This document shows, piece after piece, positions 51,967 through 60,746 of a DNA stretch of 64,000 nucleotides. The notes under the pieces were generated by a model that saw only the letters and a program-made list of their open reading frames with translations, made no database searches and was not told the origin of the DNA. The stretch is from NCBI GenBank assembly GCA_018141845.1, contig CP073340.1, forward strand, positions 1,761,001 through 1,825,000. Reading direction: 5' to 3'. The translations under genes were made by a program, and so were the position numbers. This DNA comes from Lachnospiraceae bacterium oral taxon 096 (lineage in GTDB: Bacteria > Bacillota > Clostridia > Lachnospirales > Lachnospiraceae). Each line of letters opens with the position of its first letter. Within the stretch, counting starts at the first letter, position 1.

Positions 51967-53367
51967 TTATTCTGCCTTTCCAGAGAGATATGCATCGATA
52001 CCTCTTGCACCAGCTTTTCCAGCCTCCATTGCAAGAATAACCGTTGCAGCACCTGTAACTGCATCGCCACCAGCATATACACCATCGCGACTTGTCTGTC
52101 CATTATCTTCCTGTGCAACAATACATCTCCTCTTGTTGATATCCAATCCCTTTGTTGTATTGGATATTAATGGGTTTGGTGATGTACCAAGGGACATAAT
52201 GACTGTGTCGCAATCAATAACATACTCGCTACCCTCGATTGGAACAGGTCTTCTTCTTCCAGATGCATCTGGCTCGCCAAGCTCCATCTTAATGACCTTC
52301 ATTCCCTGTACCCATCCCTTTTCATCTTCAAGGATTTCTACTGGATTCGTCAAAAGATCAAAGATAACGCCCTCTTCCTTTGCATGGTGAACTTCCTCCA
52401 CACGAGCTGGCAACTCAGCTTCACTTCTTCTATAGACAATATGAACTTCTGCGCCAAGACGAAGAGCCGTTCTTGCTGCATCCATAGCTACATTACCACC
52501 GCCAACAACACAAACTTTCTTTCCTCGTGAAATTGGTGTCCTATATCCGTCCTTAAAGGCCTTCATCAAGTTATTTCTTGTAAGGAACTCATTCGCTGAG
52601 AACACACCATTTGCATTTTCGCCTGGGATTCCCATAAATTGTGGAAGTCCAGCACCTGATCCAATAAATACTGCATCAAATCCCTCTTCCTCAAATAGCT
52701 CATCAATGGTCAATGTCTTTCCAATAATAACATCTGTCTCAATTTTTACACCAAGCTTCTTTACATTCTCTACCTCTGGATGTACAACTCCATCCTTTGG
52801 AAGACGAAACTCTGGAATACCATAAATGAGCACACCACCTGGCTCGTGAAGTGCCTCAAAAATTGTACAATCATAGCCCATCTTGGCCAAATCTCCTGCA
52901 CAAGTAAGACCTGCAGGACCTGAACCAATGATGGCAACCTTCTTATTCTTCTTTTCTGCAGTTACCTTTGGAACAATACCATTTTCTCTTGCCCAGTCAG
53001 CAACAAATCGCTCAAGTTTTCCAATAGAAACTGCCTCGCCCTTGATACCACGAATACATACACCCTCACATTGGGTCTCTTGTGGACAAACACGACCACA
53101 AACTGCTGGAAGTGCACTAGACTGTGCAATAATTTCTGATGCCTTTGCGAAATCCCCTTGAACAACCTCATGAATAAATCCTGGAATATTAATTGAAACA
53201 GGACAACCAACAACACATTTTGCATTCTTGCAATTTAGGCATCTTGTTGCCTCAGCCTGTGCCTCTTCCTGTGTATATCCAAGGCAAACCTCTTTAAAGT
53301 TTGTTGCTCTTACCTTTGGCTCCTGCTCAGCTACAGGAACTTTTTTCATTTTATTCACTTCGATCAT
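51967..53367 (-). CDS. NfnB-like NADPH-binding flavoprotein (NADPH-dependent glutamate synthase small-subunit type)
   Basis: 466 aa. An N-terminal ferredoxin-like domain carries CLNCKNAKCVVGCP (about 42-55) and CGRVCPQETQCEGVC (about 90-104), which bind two [4Fe-4S] clusters. The FAD domain has AIIGSGPAGLTCAGDLA (about 146-162), and the NADPH domain has VVGGGNVAMDAARTALRLGA (about 284-303). This protein is often annotated as glutamate synthase small subunit (GltA). There is no large subunit beside it, but an FAD/[2Fe-2S] partner is fused in operon order, so the NfnAB enzyme (electron-bifurcating transhydrogenase) is the better fit. The start shares a base with the partner's stop. Confidence 0.88.
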   Translation of the reverse strand: MIEVNKMKKVPVAEQEPKVRATNFKEVCLGYTQEEAQAEATRCLNCKNAKCVVGCPVSINIPGFIHEVVQGDFAKASEIIAQSSALPAVCGRVCPQETQCEGVCIRGIKGEAVSIGKLERFVADWARENGIVPKVTAEKKNKKVAIIGSGPAGLTCAGDLAKMGYDCTIFEALHEPGGVLIYGIPEFRLPKDGVVHPEVENVKKLGVKIETDVIIGKTLTIDELFEEEGFDAVFIGSGAGLPQFMGIPGENANGVFSANEFLTRNNLMKAFKDGYRTPISRGKKVCVVGGGNVAMDAARTALRLGAEVHIVYRRSEAELPARVEEVHHAKEEGVIFDLLTNPVEILEDEKGWVQGMKVIKMELGEPDASGRRRPVPIEGSEYVIDCDTVIMSLGTSPNPLISNTTKGLDINKRRCIVAQEDNGQTSRDGVYAGGDAVTGAATVILAMEAGKAGARGIDAYLSGKAE

Positions 53368-54257
53368 TATTTGTCACCTCCACAATTACCGCAACCACCG
53401 TGATGTGTTTCTCCTTCAAGAAGGGCAAGCATTGCTCTTCCCTCTGCAGTCTTATATGTCTGCTGACGCTTCATTGCCTCATCAAAATTGATCAGATGTC
53501 CATCAAACTCAGGACCATCTACACAGGCAAACTTCACCTCATCACCAACAGTCAATCGACAAGCACCACACATTCCTGTACCATCGACCATAATTGGGTT
53601 CATACTTGCAATCGTTGGAATACCCAGTTCCTTGGTAAGCATACAAACAAATTTCATCATAATCATCGGTCCAATAACTACGCAGGCATCATACTTTCTT
53701 CCCTGATTATTTACGAGATCTTTAATTCCCTCTGTAACCATACCCTTGTGTTCATAAGAACCGTCATCTGTCATCACATAAAGTTCTTTTGCCACTGCAC
53801 GCATCTCATCTTCAAGAATCAATAGATCCTTGTTTTTTGCACCCATAATGGCATCTGCTGGAATTCCGTGCTCTTTCAACCACTTCAACTGTGGGTATAC
53901 AGGAGCTGTACCAACACCTCCAGCCACAAACAGAAGGTTTTTATTTTTGAGCGTTTCAAAATCTTCTGTAATTAACTCGCTAGGATTTCCAAGTGGTCCA
54001 ACAATATCCATAAAGGCATCTCCCTCATTGAGCTCTGCCATTCTTGTTGTCTCAGCACCGACCTCCTGAAATACAATCGTCACAATTCCCTTTTCTCTAT
54101 CGTAATCGCAAACGGTGAGTGGAATTCTCTCTCCCTCATTGTCAATCTTGACAATTAAGAATTCTCCTGGCAAACACTTTTTTGCGATACGCTTAGCTTC
54201 AATATCCATCAAGATAATCTTTTCAGCTAATTTTCTTTTTTTTACGATTGAAAACAT
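53367..54257 (-). CDS. NfnA-like FAD/[2Fe-2S] subunit (ferredoxin-NADP reductase, NAD-binding)
   Basis: 296 aa, of the dihydroorotate dehydrogenase electron-transfer (PyrK)-like family. The FAD-binding barrel contains RIPLTVCDYD (about 60-69), and the NAD-binding half has FVAGGVGTAPVYPQL (about 110-124). The [2Fe-2S] ligands are in MCGACRLTVGDEVKFACVDG (about 221-240) plus a further cysteine region at the end (HGGCGNCGG). With NfnB it would oxidise NADH and reduced ferredoxin to make NADPH. It has its own promoter and overlaps nfnB by one base. A role in sulfide dehydrogenase or in PyrK-like pairs is the alternative. Confidence 0.87.
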   Translation of the reverse strand: MFSIVKKRKLAEKIILMDIEAKRIAKKCLPGEFLIVKIDNEGERIPLTVCDYDREKGIVTIVFQEVGAETTRMAELNEGDAFMDIVGPLGNPSELITEDFETLKNKNLLFVAGGVGTAPVYPQLKWLKEHGIPADAIMGAKNKDLLILEDEMRAVAKELYVMTDDGSYEHKGMVTEGIKDLVNNQGRKYDACVVIGPMIMMKFVCMLTKELGIPTIASMNPIMVDGTGMCGACRLTVGDEVKFACVDGPEFDGHLINFDEAMKRQQTYKTAEGRAMLALLEGETHHGGCGNCGGDK

Positions 54258-54298
54258 ATCTGCACATCTCCCTTACTTTTTTATATAAAGCAATGGCT

Positions 54299-54328
54299 AT
54301 TATAACATAATATTTAATTTTTCATCAA
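54299..54328 (-). promoter_or_regulatory. nfnA-nfnB promoter
   Basis: On the minus strand TTGATG (54323-54328), an 18-bp spacer and TATAAT (54299-54304), about 45 bp before the nfnA start. Confidence 0.65.
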
Positions 54329-54334
54329 GGCTTT

Positions 54335-54847
54335 TTATTGAAATTTTACATACTTCGACCTGACATATAGCTTAAATGTATAAGTCAAGTCAAAGTATGT
54401 CTCCTCGTCCGATTCCGCCATTATCTTCCAATCTGGCAGGGCATCTAAGTTTTCCATACGAGCATCCGCAACATAAGTAAAATCAATTGCGGTGATATGA
54501 GCCACCTGCACATAGGGCAAAAACTCGCTATAGATGCTTTCTCCACCAATAACAAAAATATCTTCATCACAAATTTGATGTTCTCTCAACCAATGAAGAC
54601 ATTCCTCTAAACTATGGACAACAACCGCTCCCTTGACTCGATAGTTCCTATTCCTTGACAGCACAATATTTGTTCTGCCATAGAGTGGCTGTCCACCAGG
54701 AAGGGACTCCAATGTCTTTCTTCCCATAATAATTACCCTGCCCATCGTCTCTTCGCGAAAAAGTTGCTTATCCTTTGGAATCGAAACAAGGAGTTTGCCA
54801 TGATGTCCAATTCCCCATTGCCTATCTACTGCTGCAATTAAATTCAT
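54335..54847 (-). CDS. folA: Dihydrofolate reductase
   Basis: Reduces dihydrofolate with NADPH. It has 170 aa. Conserved parts: NLIAAVDRQWGIGHHGKL (about 2-19, with the Met20-loop region), the acidic active-site residue in IPKDKQLFREET (about D26), GRVIIMGRKTLESLPG (about 36-51) and FVIGGESIYSEFLP (about 98-111). It shares a base with the DtxR-type gene before it (TAATG). In-operon pairing with a metal regulator is unusual but probably only positional. Confidence 0.94.
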   Translation of the reverse strand: MNLIAAVDRQWGIGHHGKLLVSIPKDKQLFREETMGRVIIMGRKTLESLPGGQPLYGRTNIVLSRNRNYRVKGAVVVHSLEECLHWLREHQICDEDIFVIGGESIYSEFLPYVQVAHITAIDFTYVADARMENLDALPDWKIMAESDEETYFDLTYTFKLYVRSKYVKFQ

Positions 54848-55212
54848 TATTCTTCACCAAAATGCTTTTTCAATGCATTAAAGGTTTCCTCACTGATATA
54901 ATGTTCCACTCGACAAGCGTCTTCAACTGCAGTGTCTTCACTGACACCAATTTTTTGAAAAATTTTACTCAAGACATGATGTCGATCCAGTGTTCTCTGT
55001 GCAATTCTTTCTCCGGAAGGAGTTAAATGAATGTGACCATCTGCATCTACCTCAACAAAGCCATTTTCTCTGAACTTTTTCATCTGTTCTGATACTGTTG
55101 GCTTTGAGTATCCCATTTCTCTAGCCACATCTACAGAACGCACTACGCCCAATTTATTCTTCAGTGAAAGAATTGTCTCTAAATACATTTCTGCCGCTTC
55201 TTGTATAACCAT
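54847..55212 (-). CDS. DtxR/MntR family metal-dependent transcriptional regulator
   Basis: 121 aa from the ATG at 55212 (GGAGGAG 5 bp upstream); an in-frame extension to 55263 lacks a ribosome site. The winged helix (about 1-65) contains RSVDVAREMGYSKPTVSEQM, and the dimerisation and metal-binding part has LDRHHVLSKIFQKIGVS and EDACRVEHYISEETFNAL, with the histidine, glutamate and cysteine residues typical of DtxR-type sites (H75, H76, C95, E98, H99). No SH3 domain is present, so it is the short MntR-like form. The metal could be Mn or Fe. It follows pnp with a hairpin between. Confidence 0.87.
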   Translation of the reverse strand: MVIQEAAEMYLETILSLKNKLGVVRSVDVAREMGYSKPTVSEQMKKFRENGFVEVDADGHIHLTPSGERIAQRTLDRHHVLSKIFQKIGVSEDTAVEDACRVEHYISEETFNALKKHFGEE

Positions 55213-55232
55213 TTTTCTCCTCCATATATACA

Positions 55233-55265
55233 AGATGCCACAGCAAAACTCACACTGTGGCATCT
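55233..55265 (-). other. Hairpin between pnp and the DtxR-type gene
   Basis: A perfect 11-bp stem (AGATGCCACAG at 55233-55243 against 55255-55265) with an 11-nt loop. It lies 13 bp past the pnp stop. No T run follows, so it could be an mRNA-end stabiliser or a weak terminator rather than a full one. Confidence 0.5.
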
Positions 55266-55277
55266 ACTTAGCTTCTC

Positions 55278-57392
55278 CTAATTTTTTGTTTCTGCTAAAT
55301 CAGACGCCCTCAAAGAAAGATCAATTCTTCCTTTTGCTGTATCCACTTTAACAACCTTTACCGTAACCTCATCTCCAATATTGACAACATCTTCAACCTT
55401 ATTGACACGCTGATCGGAAAGCTTGGAAATATGAATCATTCCATCTTTATTTGGTGTCAATTCAACAAACGCACCAAATTCAAGGATTCGGACAACTTTT
55501 CCTGTCATCACCATTCCTGCCTCGATTTCTGTCACAATATTCTTGATCATCCGAATTGCTCGGTCGATCATTTCCTTATCTGTGCCACAGACAGAAACAT
55601 TGCCCTCTTCACTGATGTCAATCTTTACACCAGTTTCTTCAATAATCTTATTGATGACCTTACCCTGCTTTCCAACAACGTCACCAATCTTTGCTGGATC
55701 AATTGTGATTTGTTCAATCTTTGGTGCAAATTCACTCAGCTGTGCTCTCGGTGTATCAATACAAGGCTTCATACAATTCTCCATAATAAAGTCTCTTGCC
55801 TCATGACATCTAGAAATAGCACCCTCCACAATGTCTCTAGTGAGACCATGAATCTTAATATCCATCTGGATGGCAGTAATTCCTGTATCTGTTCCTGTCA
55901 CCTTAAAATCCATATCGCCAAAGAAATCTTCAAGTCCTTGAATATCGGTAAGCAATACATATTCATCATCGCTCTCTCCTGTGACTAATCCACAGGAAAT
56001 ACCAGCAACCATCTTTTTAATTGGAACTCCTGCCGCCATCAAGGACATACAGGATGCACAGGTTGAAGCCATAGAGGTCGAACCATTAGATTCAAATGTC
56101 TCTGACACTGTACGAATCGCATATGGAAACTCCTCCTCAGACGGAAGCACTGGAATAAGGGCTCTTTCTGCCAATGCACCATGTCCAATTTCTCTTCTTC
56201 CTGGTCCTCTGCTTGGCTTTGTCTCTCCTACAGAGTACGAAGGGAAATTATATTGATGCATATATCGCTTTGTCGTCTCTTCCATATTCAACCCATCGAC
56301 TTTTTGTGCCTCTGAAAGTGGTGCAAGCGTAGTGACATTACAAATCTGTGTTTGACCACGGGTAAACATTGCTGAGCCATGCACACGAGGAATAATATCT
56401 ACCTCTGCAGCCAATGGACGAATTTGTGACAACTCTCTTCCATCAGGACGCTTGTGATCCTTTAAAATCATCTTTCGAACCGTCTTTTTCTGATATTGAT
56501 AAATGGCCTCAGGAAGAAGAGTTAACCACTCTTCATTTTCTGCAAACTTCTCGTTCAACTCCTCAGTAATCACTCGAATATTTTCTTCCCTTGTCTGCTT
56601 ATCATCTGTAAAAACAGCCTCTTCCATCTTTGCTGGCGGTACGACTTCCTTCATTGCCAAAAAGAGATCCTCTGGCACGGCACATGAAGTATAACTATGT
56701 TTTGGCTTTCCACACTCGGCAACAATTTTATCGATAAATTGAATAACCTCTTTATTAATGTTATCTGCAATATAGATCGCTTCAATCATCTTTTTATCTG
56801 ATATTTCATTTGCTCCAGCTTCTATCATAATCACTTTTTCTCTCGTCGAAGCAACGGTCAATTTTAAATCTGACACTGCCATCTGTGCATTATTCGGATT
56901 GATGATAAATTCATCATCAATCATTCCCACCTGTGTGGTCGCACAAGGACCATCAAATGGAATATCTGAAATCGCTGTTGCAATGGCAGAGCCAAGCATT
57001 GCTGTAAGTTCAGGAGAGCAGTCTGGATCTACAGACATCACCAAATTATTTAGGGTGACATCATTTCTGTAGTCCTTTGGAAAAAGTGGACGCATCGGGC
57101 GATCAATAACACGAGAGGTCAATACAGCATTCTCACTTGCCTTTCCCTCTCTCTTATTAAAGCCTCCTGGCATCTTCCCCACAGCATACATCTTCTCCTC
57201 ATATTCCACAGAAAGTGGGAAAAAATCAATGCCATCCCTTGGCTTATCTGAGGCTGTTGCTGTTGACAATACTGTGGTATCGCCATAGTGCATAAACGCT
57301 GCTCCATTGGCCTGTGCAGCTACTCTTCCAATATCTACCGTCAGCATTCTTCCTGCTAACTCCATGCTAAAGCTTTTAAATTCCTTACTCAT
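55278..57392 (-). CDS. pnp: Polyribonucleotide nucleotidyltransferase (PNPase)
   Basis: 3'-5' exoribonuclease and RNA polymerase of the degradosome-like system, 704 aa. The tandem RNase PH domains (about 1-220 and 310-545) carry FFPLSVEYEEKMYAVGKMPG and the phosphate-binding serines in VSETFESNGSTSMAS. They are followed by a KH domain (about 552-612, with IGDVVGKQGKVINKI) and an S1 domain (about 620-690, ending GRIDLSLRA). rpsO lies just before it, an order kept from E. coli to Firmicutes. A long hairpin leader precedes the start. Confidence 0.97.
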   Translation of the reverse strand: MSKEFKSFSMELAGRMLTVDIGRVAAQANGAAFMHYGDTTVLSTATASDKPRDGIDFFPLSVEYEEKMYAVGKMPGGFNKREGKASENAVLTSRVIDRPMRPLFPKDYRNDVTLNNLVMSVDPDCSPELTAMLGSAIATAISDIPFDGPCATTQVGMIDDEFIINPNNAQMAVSDLKLTVASTREKVIMIEAGANEISDKKMIEAIYIADNINKEVIQFIDKIVAECGKPKHSYTSCAVPEDLFLAMKEVVPPAKMEEAVFTDDKQTREENIRVITEELNEKFAENEEWLTLLPEAIYQYQKKTVRKMILKDHKRPDGRELSQIRPLAAEVDIIPRVHGSAMFTRGQTQICNVTTLAPLSEAQKVDGLNMEETTKRYMHQYNFPSYSVGETKPSRGPGRREIGHGALAERALIPVLPSEEEFPYAIRTVSETFESNGSTSMASTCASCMSLMAAGVPIKKMVAGISCGLVTGESDDEYVLLTDIQGLEDFFGDMDFKVTGTDTGITAIQMDIKIHGLTRDIVEGAISRCHEARDFIMENCMKPCIDTPRAQLSEFAPKIEQITIDPAKIGDVVGKQGKVINKIIEETGVKIDISEEGNVSVCGTDKEMIDRAIRMIKNIVTEIEAGMVMTGKVVRILEFGAFVELTPNKDGMIHISKLSDQRVNKVEDVVNIGDEVTVKVVKVDTAKGRIDLSLRASDLAETKN

Positions 57393-57415
57393 AATTTCTC
57401 CTTGTTTATCTATTC

Positions 57416-57487
57416 AAAGGATACCGAAACTACTGATACATCACTGATTTTTCAGGAACATATCAGTGGTCTCGGGATTTATCCTTT
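57416..57487 (-). promoter_or_regulatory. Long hairpin in the pnp leader
   Basis: A 72-nt imperfect hairpin. AAAGGATA (57416-57423) pairs with TATCCTTT (57480-57487), then CCGAAAC with GTCTCGG (one mismatch), then TACTGATA with TATCAGTG, and CTGA with TCAG at the tip. It stands directly upstream of the pnp ribosome site and after the rpsO terminator. By analogy with the E. coli pnp leader, it may be cut by RNase III and used in autoregulation; this is an inference. Confidence 0.7.
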
Positions 57488-57495
57488 GTCTTTGC

Positions 57496-57524
57496 AAAAA
57501 CAGGGTGGAGAAAACTCCACCCTG
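57496..57524 (-). terminator. Terminator after rpsO
   Basis: A 10-bp perfect stem (CAGGGTGGAG with CTCCACCCTG) with a 4-nt loop, followed on the minus strand by TTTTT. It lies 15 bp past the rpsO stop. Confidence 0.9.
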
Positions 57525-57539
57525 CTCCATATCTCTACA

Positions 57540-57806
57540 TTACTTTCTCAAGCCTAACTTCTCGATCAATGCACGGTAGCCCTCAAGATCATTCTTCTTT
57601 AGGTACTGAAGAAGTCCTCTTCTCTGACCAACCATCTTCAAAAGCCCTCTTCTTGAGTGATGATCCTTCTTATTTGTGCTCAAGTGCTGGTTCAACTCAT
57701 TGATTCTCTCTGTAAGAATTGCAATTTGTACCTCTGGTGAACCTGTGTCTCCAGGCTTTCTACCAAAATCTGCAATAATCTGTGCCTTTAATTCCTTTGT
57801 AATCAT
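57540..57806 (-). CDS. rpsO: 30S ribosomal protein S15
   Basis: 88 aa with the S15 features: [20 protein letters not shown] (about 14-33), [19 protein letters not shown] (about 38-56, with the HHSRRGL rRNA-contact motif) and [12 protein letters not shown] (about 60-71). It binds the central domain of 16S rRNA early in 30S assembly. The start has AAGGAG. It is followed by a strong terminator, so most transcripts end before pnp. Confidence 0.98.
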   Translation of the reverse strand: MITKELKAQIIADFGRKPGDTGSPEVQIAILTERINELNQHLSTNKKDHHSRRGLLKMVGQRRGLLQYLKKNDLEGYRALIEKLGLRK

Positions 57807-57872
57807 TTCTTTCTCCTTAAAAAATATTATTATACTAACCTCAAACTAAGAAAAAGGTTGGAGTGTCCAGTT

Positions 57873-57903
57873 CCTAGTCTGGGCGAAAAAATACGAGACT
57901 AGG
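57873..57903 (-). promoter_or_regulatory. Stem-loop in the ribF-rpsO spacer, possible rpsO leader element
   Basis: CCTAGTCT pairs with AGACTAGG (57873-57880 against 57896-57903) around a 15-nt loop. A second, weaker pair (CCAACCT with AGGTTAG) lies closer to the rpsO start. S15 autoregulates through such leader structures in several bacteria, but the structures vary, so this is only a candidate. Confidence 0.4.
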
Positions 57904-57906
57904 TTA

Positions 57907-58863
57907 TCATAAGATGCATAAATCTGTCAATACCTTTTGAACATTCTCCCTGTCATTTTTCAGTTGTTCCTTAAGTTCATCTAAAGAATAAAACTTTTTC
58001 TCTGACCGAATAAATTCCAAAAACTCCACAGTAATCTCTTCGCCATAGGCATCACGATGAAAATTATAGAGCCAAGTTTCTACTCGAATGCGATGATGGG
58101 CACCATCTTCTTGTACTGTTGGATTTCTCCCCACATTGGTCATTCCAAAGAAAACTTCCCCTGTTTTTTGCATTTGAACTCTCGAAGCATACACTCCAAG
58201 TTTTGGAATTGTCTTTTCCTTTGGAATCACAATATTTAATGTCGGAAACCCAAGAACAGATCCACCAAGGCGATTTCCAATACAAACTCTCCCACTCACA
58301 CAATAAGGTTTCTTTAAAAGCTGATTAGCTCTCCTCACTTCTCCCTCTTCAATGAGGTGCCGAATGAATGTGGAACTAATCTCCTGTTGCTCTTCATCCA
58401 TTTCCTTTTTAATAATGTAAACGGCATAGCCGTATTCCTTCGCATAGGTATAAAGAAGCTTAGCATCTCCACTTTTTTTGTAGCCAAACGCACAATCTGG
58501 ACCTGCTACAATCGCCTTCATCTTCATTTTTTTTATTAAGATTTCTTGAATAAAAGTCAAACCATCGAGCATAGAAATTTCTTTTGTAAAGGGATATTCC
58601 ACAATATAGTCAATTCCCTCTTGCTCAAGATTTCTTCTTCTCTCCATATTGGTGTAAATCTGCTCCTGCACCTTCCCATTGATCACATCGGCAGGCGGAG
58701 TATGAAAGGTAAAGACGGCGGTCTTTAGATTGCCTTCTCTTGCAACCTCCTTCATCTTTTGAAAAATCTTTTGATGCCCACGGTGCTTGCCATCAAACTT
58801 TCCAATCGTCACTACCGTTGGCTCATTGATTTCTACATTGCTGTCATTGATGAATTCTACCAT
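57907..58863 (-). CDS. ribF: Bifunctional riboflavin kinase/FAD synthetase
   Basis: Makes FMN and then FAD. It has 318 aa from the ATG at 58863, which has GAGGAG 7 bp upstream (a GTG five codons earlier would overlap that site). The N-terminal adenylyltransferase has GKFDGKHRGHQK (HxGH-like motif, about 22-33), and the STFIRHLIEEGEV region (about 160-172) is conserved. The C-terminal flavokinase domain shows GGSVLGFPTLNIV (about 199-211) and TNVGRNPTV (about 245-253). The order truB-ribF-rpsO is typical for Firmicutes. Confidence 0.95.
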   Translation of the reverse strand: MVEFINDSNVEINEPTVVTIGKFDGKHRGHQKIFQKMKEVAREGNLKTAVFTFHTPPADVINGKVQEQIYTNMERRRNLEQEGIDYIVEYPFTKEISMLDGLTFIQEILIKKMKMKAIVAGPDCAFGYKKSGDAKLLYTYAKEYGYAVYIIKKEMDEEQQEISSTFIRHLIEEGEVRRANQLLKKPYCVSGRVCIGNRLGGSVLGFPTLNIVIPKEKTIPKLGVYASRVQMQKTGEVFFGMTNVGRNPTVQEDGAHHRIRVETWLYNFHRDAYGEEITVEFLEFIRSEKKFYSLDELKEQLKNDRENVQKVLTDLCIL

Positions 58864-58882
58864 TTCAAAACTCCTCACTACC

Positions 58883-59785
58883 TTATTGCTCTCGAAATAA
58901 TTTATATGGCTTTAAGCAATTTTCGTCGGCGATATATTCATACACGCCAAAGAAATGCCCTGCCTTGTCTCGCAGGCGAAGCTGTGTCTTGTCTACAAGT
59001 CTATCTTTAATTTCCAAAAAATGCAACTTTAATTTATTCCCATTGTCTGCATACTTTTGATATTCTTCCTTGATTACGGCCAATGGTAAATCTATAAAAT
59101 ACTGTTCTGTGTGAATAATATACTTTTCAACTTCATCAGCATCTCTTGCCTTCTCAAGTTGATCCAGTGAAATTGCATTTTCCAATGTAAAACTAGCCAC
59201 TCTGGTTCTAATTAAACTTTCCATTGTCCCAAGGCATCCCAGTTTTTCTCCAATATCTGCACAGAGCGTGCGAATATAAGTTCCCTTGGAACAATGAACA
59301 AGAAAACGCACCCTTGGAAGATTAATTTCTTGAATTTGAATATTAAAAATTTCTACTGGTCGGGCTTTTCGCTCAATTTCAATTCCTGCTCTTGCTAAAT
59401 CAACAAGCTTTTGTCCATTAACTTTTAATGCTGAGTACATTGGCGGAATTTGCATATATTGGCCAATAAAGCTAGAAATGACCGCCCTTATCTTTTCCTC
59501 GTCACATTCTACACTTCTCTCTTCCATTATCTTTCCTGTGATATCTTGGGTATCTGTTGAAACACCAAGCAAAAGCACGGCCTGATATTCCTTACTTTTA
59601 TCTGTCATCATATCACAAAGTTTTGTGGCACTTCCAAGGCAAACCGGCAATACTCCCTCTGCATCGGGATCCAAAGTGCCCGTATGTCCTATTTTTCTCT
59701 GCCTCAAAATGCCTCTCATCTTGGCCACAACATCATGAGAAGTATACCCACGTTCCTTATAAATATTAATGATTCCGTTGATCAT
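58883..59785 (-). CDS. truB: tRNA pseudouridine-55 synthase TruB
   Basis: Changes U55 to pseudouridine in the T-loop of tRNAs. It has 300 aa from the ATG at 59785 (GAGG about 10 bp upstream). The catalytic Asp is in GHTGTLDPDAEGVLPV (about D41), and KSKEYQAVLLLGVSTDTQD (about 63-81) and YSALKVNGQKLVDLARAG (about 117-134) are family signatures. The C-terminus has a PUA-like end. Its start overlaps the nrnA 3' end by 20 bp. Confidence 0.96.
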   Translation of the reverse strand: MINGIINIYKERGYTSHDVVAKMRGILRQRKIGHTGTLDPDAEGVLPVCLGSATKLCDMMTDKSKEYQAVLLLGVSTDTQDITGKIMEERSVECDEEKIRAVISSFIGQYMQIPPMYSALKVNGQKLVDLARAGIEIERKARPVEIFNIQIQEINLPRVRFLVHCSKGTYIRTLCADIGEKLGCLGTMESLIRTRVASFTLENAISLDQLEKARDADEVEKYIIHTEQYFIDLPLAVIKEEYQKYADNGNKLKLHFLEIKDRLVDKTQLRLRDKAGHFFGVYEYIADENCLKPYKLFREQ

Positions 59786-60743
59786 CTTGATACGCCTCAA
59801 ATTGCTTATCGATTAATGCAGAAATATTATTGATGATATCATGTGTCGAACCATTAAACGAGCAACCCGCAGCATGAATATGTCCACCACCACCAAATTG
59901 AAATGCAATGGCACTGACATCGACAAATTTATTTGAACGCATACTCACCTTATAGCATTGTGGACCAATTTCATACATAAAAATGGCCACTTCAATTCCC
60001 TTAGTATTGCGCAACTGGTCAACAACACCTTCCATATCTTGACTTGTCACACCATAAAAGTCCATCACTTCTCTAGATATGGAAGAAAATACACATTTTC
60101 CACTATGGAAAGTTACACTTTCCAGCAAGGCCCGTCCCAAAATTTGATTCTGTACATAAGTCTTTTGATAAAAGCTCTCATCAATAATCTTTCCAAAATC
60201 AATGCCTTTCTCCATCAATTCGCCAGCAATCTGCATTGTCTTTTTTGATGTGTTTGAATACTTAAACACACCTGTATCGTGAATAATCCCAGTATAGAGA
60301 CATTCTGCGATATCTCGATCAATTTTATCTGGCTGTAAAAGACCATAGAGTACCTCACAAGTTGAACTAGCCTGTGCCTCAAGTACCATATCCTTTGTAA
60401 AGCCACAATTGGTAATGTGGTGATCCACACAAAAAGAATCTTTTGCCTGATCTAAAATAACTGCCCGTGCTCCAAGTCTTTCTCTATCAGAACAATCTAA
60501 AGTAATACAAAGATCCATCTTGACTTCGTCAAAGTGCTCTTCAATAATATCAGAAAACCCCTTTAAGTATTGAAATCTTCCTGGTTTTTCCTCAATATAC
60601 ACTTTCACTTCTATCTGTGGATCATACTTTCTTATGTAATTATATAATCCAAGGCAAGAGCCTATGCAGTCGCCATCTGGGCGAATATGCCCCAGAATAG
60701 CAACTGTATTTGCTCCCCCCAATTTTTGCTCTAGAATATTCAT
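59766..60743 (-). CDS. nrnA: DHH/DHHA1 nanoRNase/pAp phosphatase, NrnA-like
   Basis: Degrades short oligoribonucleotides and dephosphorylates 3'-phosphoadenosine 5'-phosphate. It has 325 aa. The DHH domain has GHIRPDGDCIGSC (about 18-30), DCSDRERLG (about 84-92) and the eponymous DHH in FCVDHHITNCG (about 108-118). The DHHA1 domain carries GGGGHIHAAGCSF (about 288-300). It lies between rbfA and truB, the usual Firmicute position. Confidence 0.93.
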   Translation of the reverse strand: MNILEQKLGGANTVAILGHIRPDGDCIGSCLGLYNYIRKYDPQIEVKVYIEEKPGRFQYLKGFSDIIEEHFDEVKMDLCITLDCSDRERLGARAVILDQAKDSFCVDHHITNCGFTKDMVLEAQASSTCEVLYGLLQPDKIDRDIAECLYTGIIHDTGVFKYSNTSKKTMQIAGELMEKGIDFGKIIDESFYQKTYVQNQILGRALLESVTFHSGKCVFSSISREVMDFYGVTSQDMEGVVDQLRNTKGIEVAIFMYEIGPQCYKVSMRSNKFVDVSAIAFQFGGGGHIHAAGCSFNGSTHDIINNISALIDKQFEAYQDDQRNH

Positions 60744-60746
60744 CTC

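Noticed and set aside
51967..53367. Call as a true glutamate synthase small subunit (gltD)
   Set aside because: No large subunit is adjacent, while an FAD/[2Fe-2S] partner shares its stop/start base. The Nfn pair is the better explanation.
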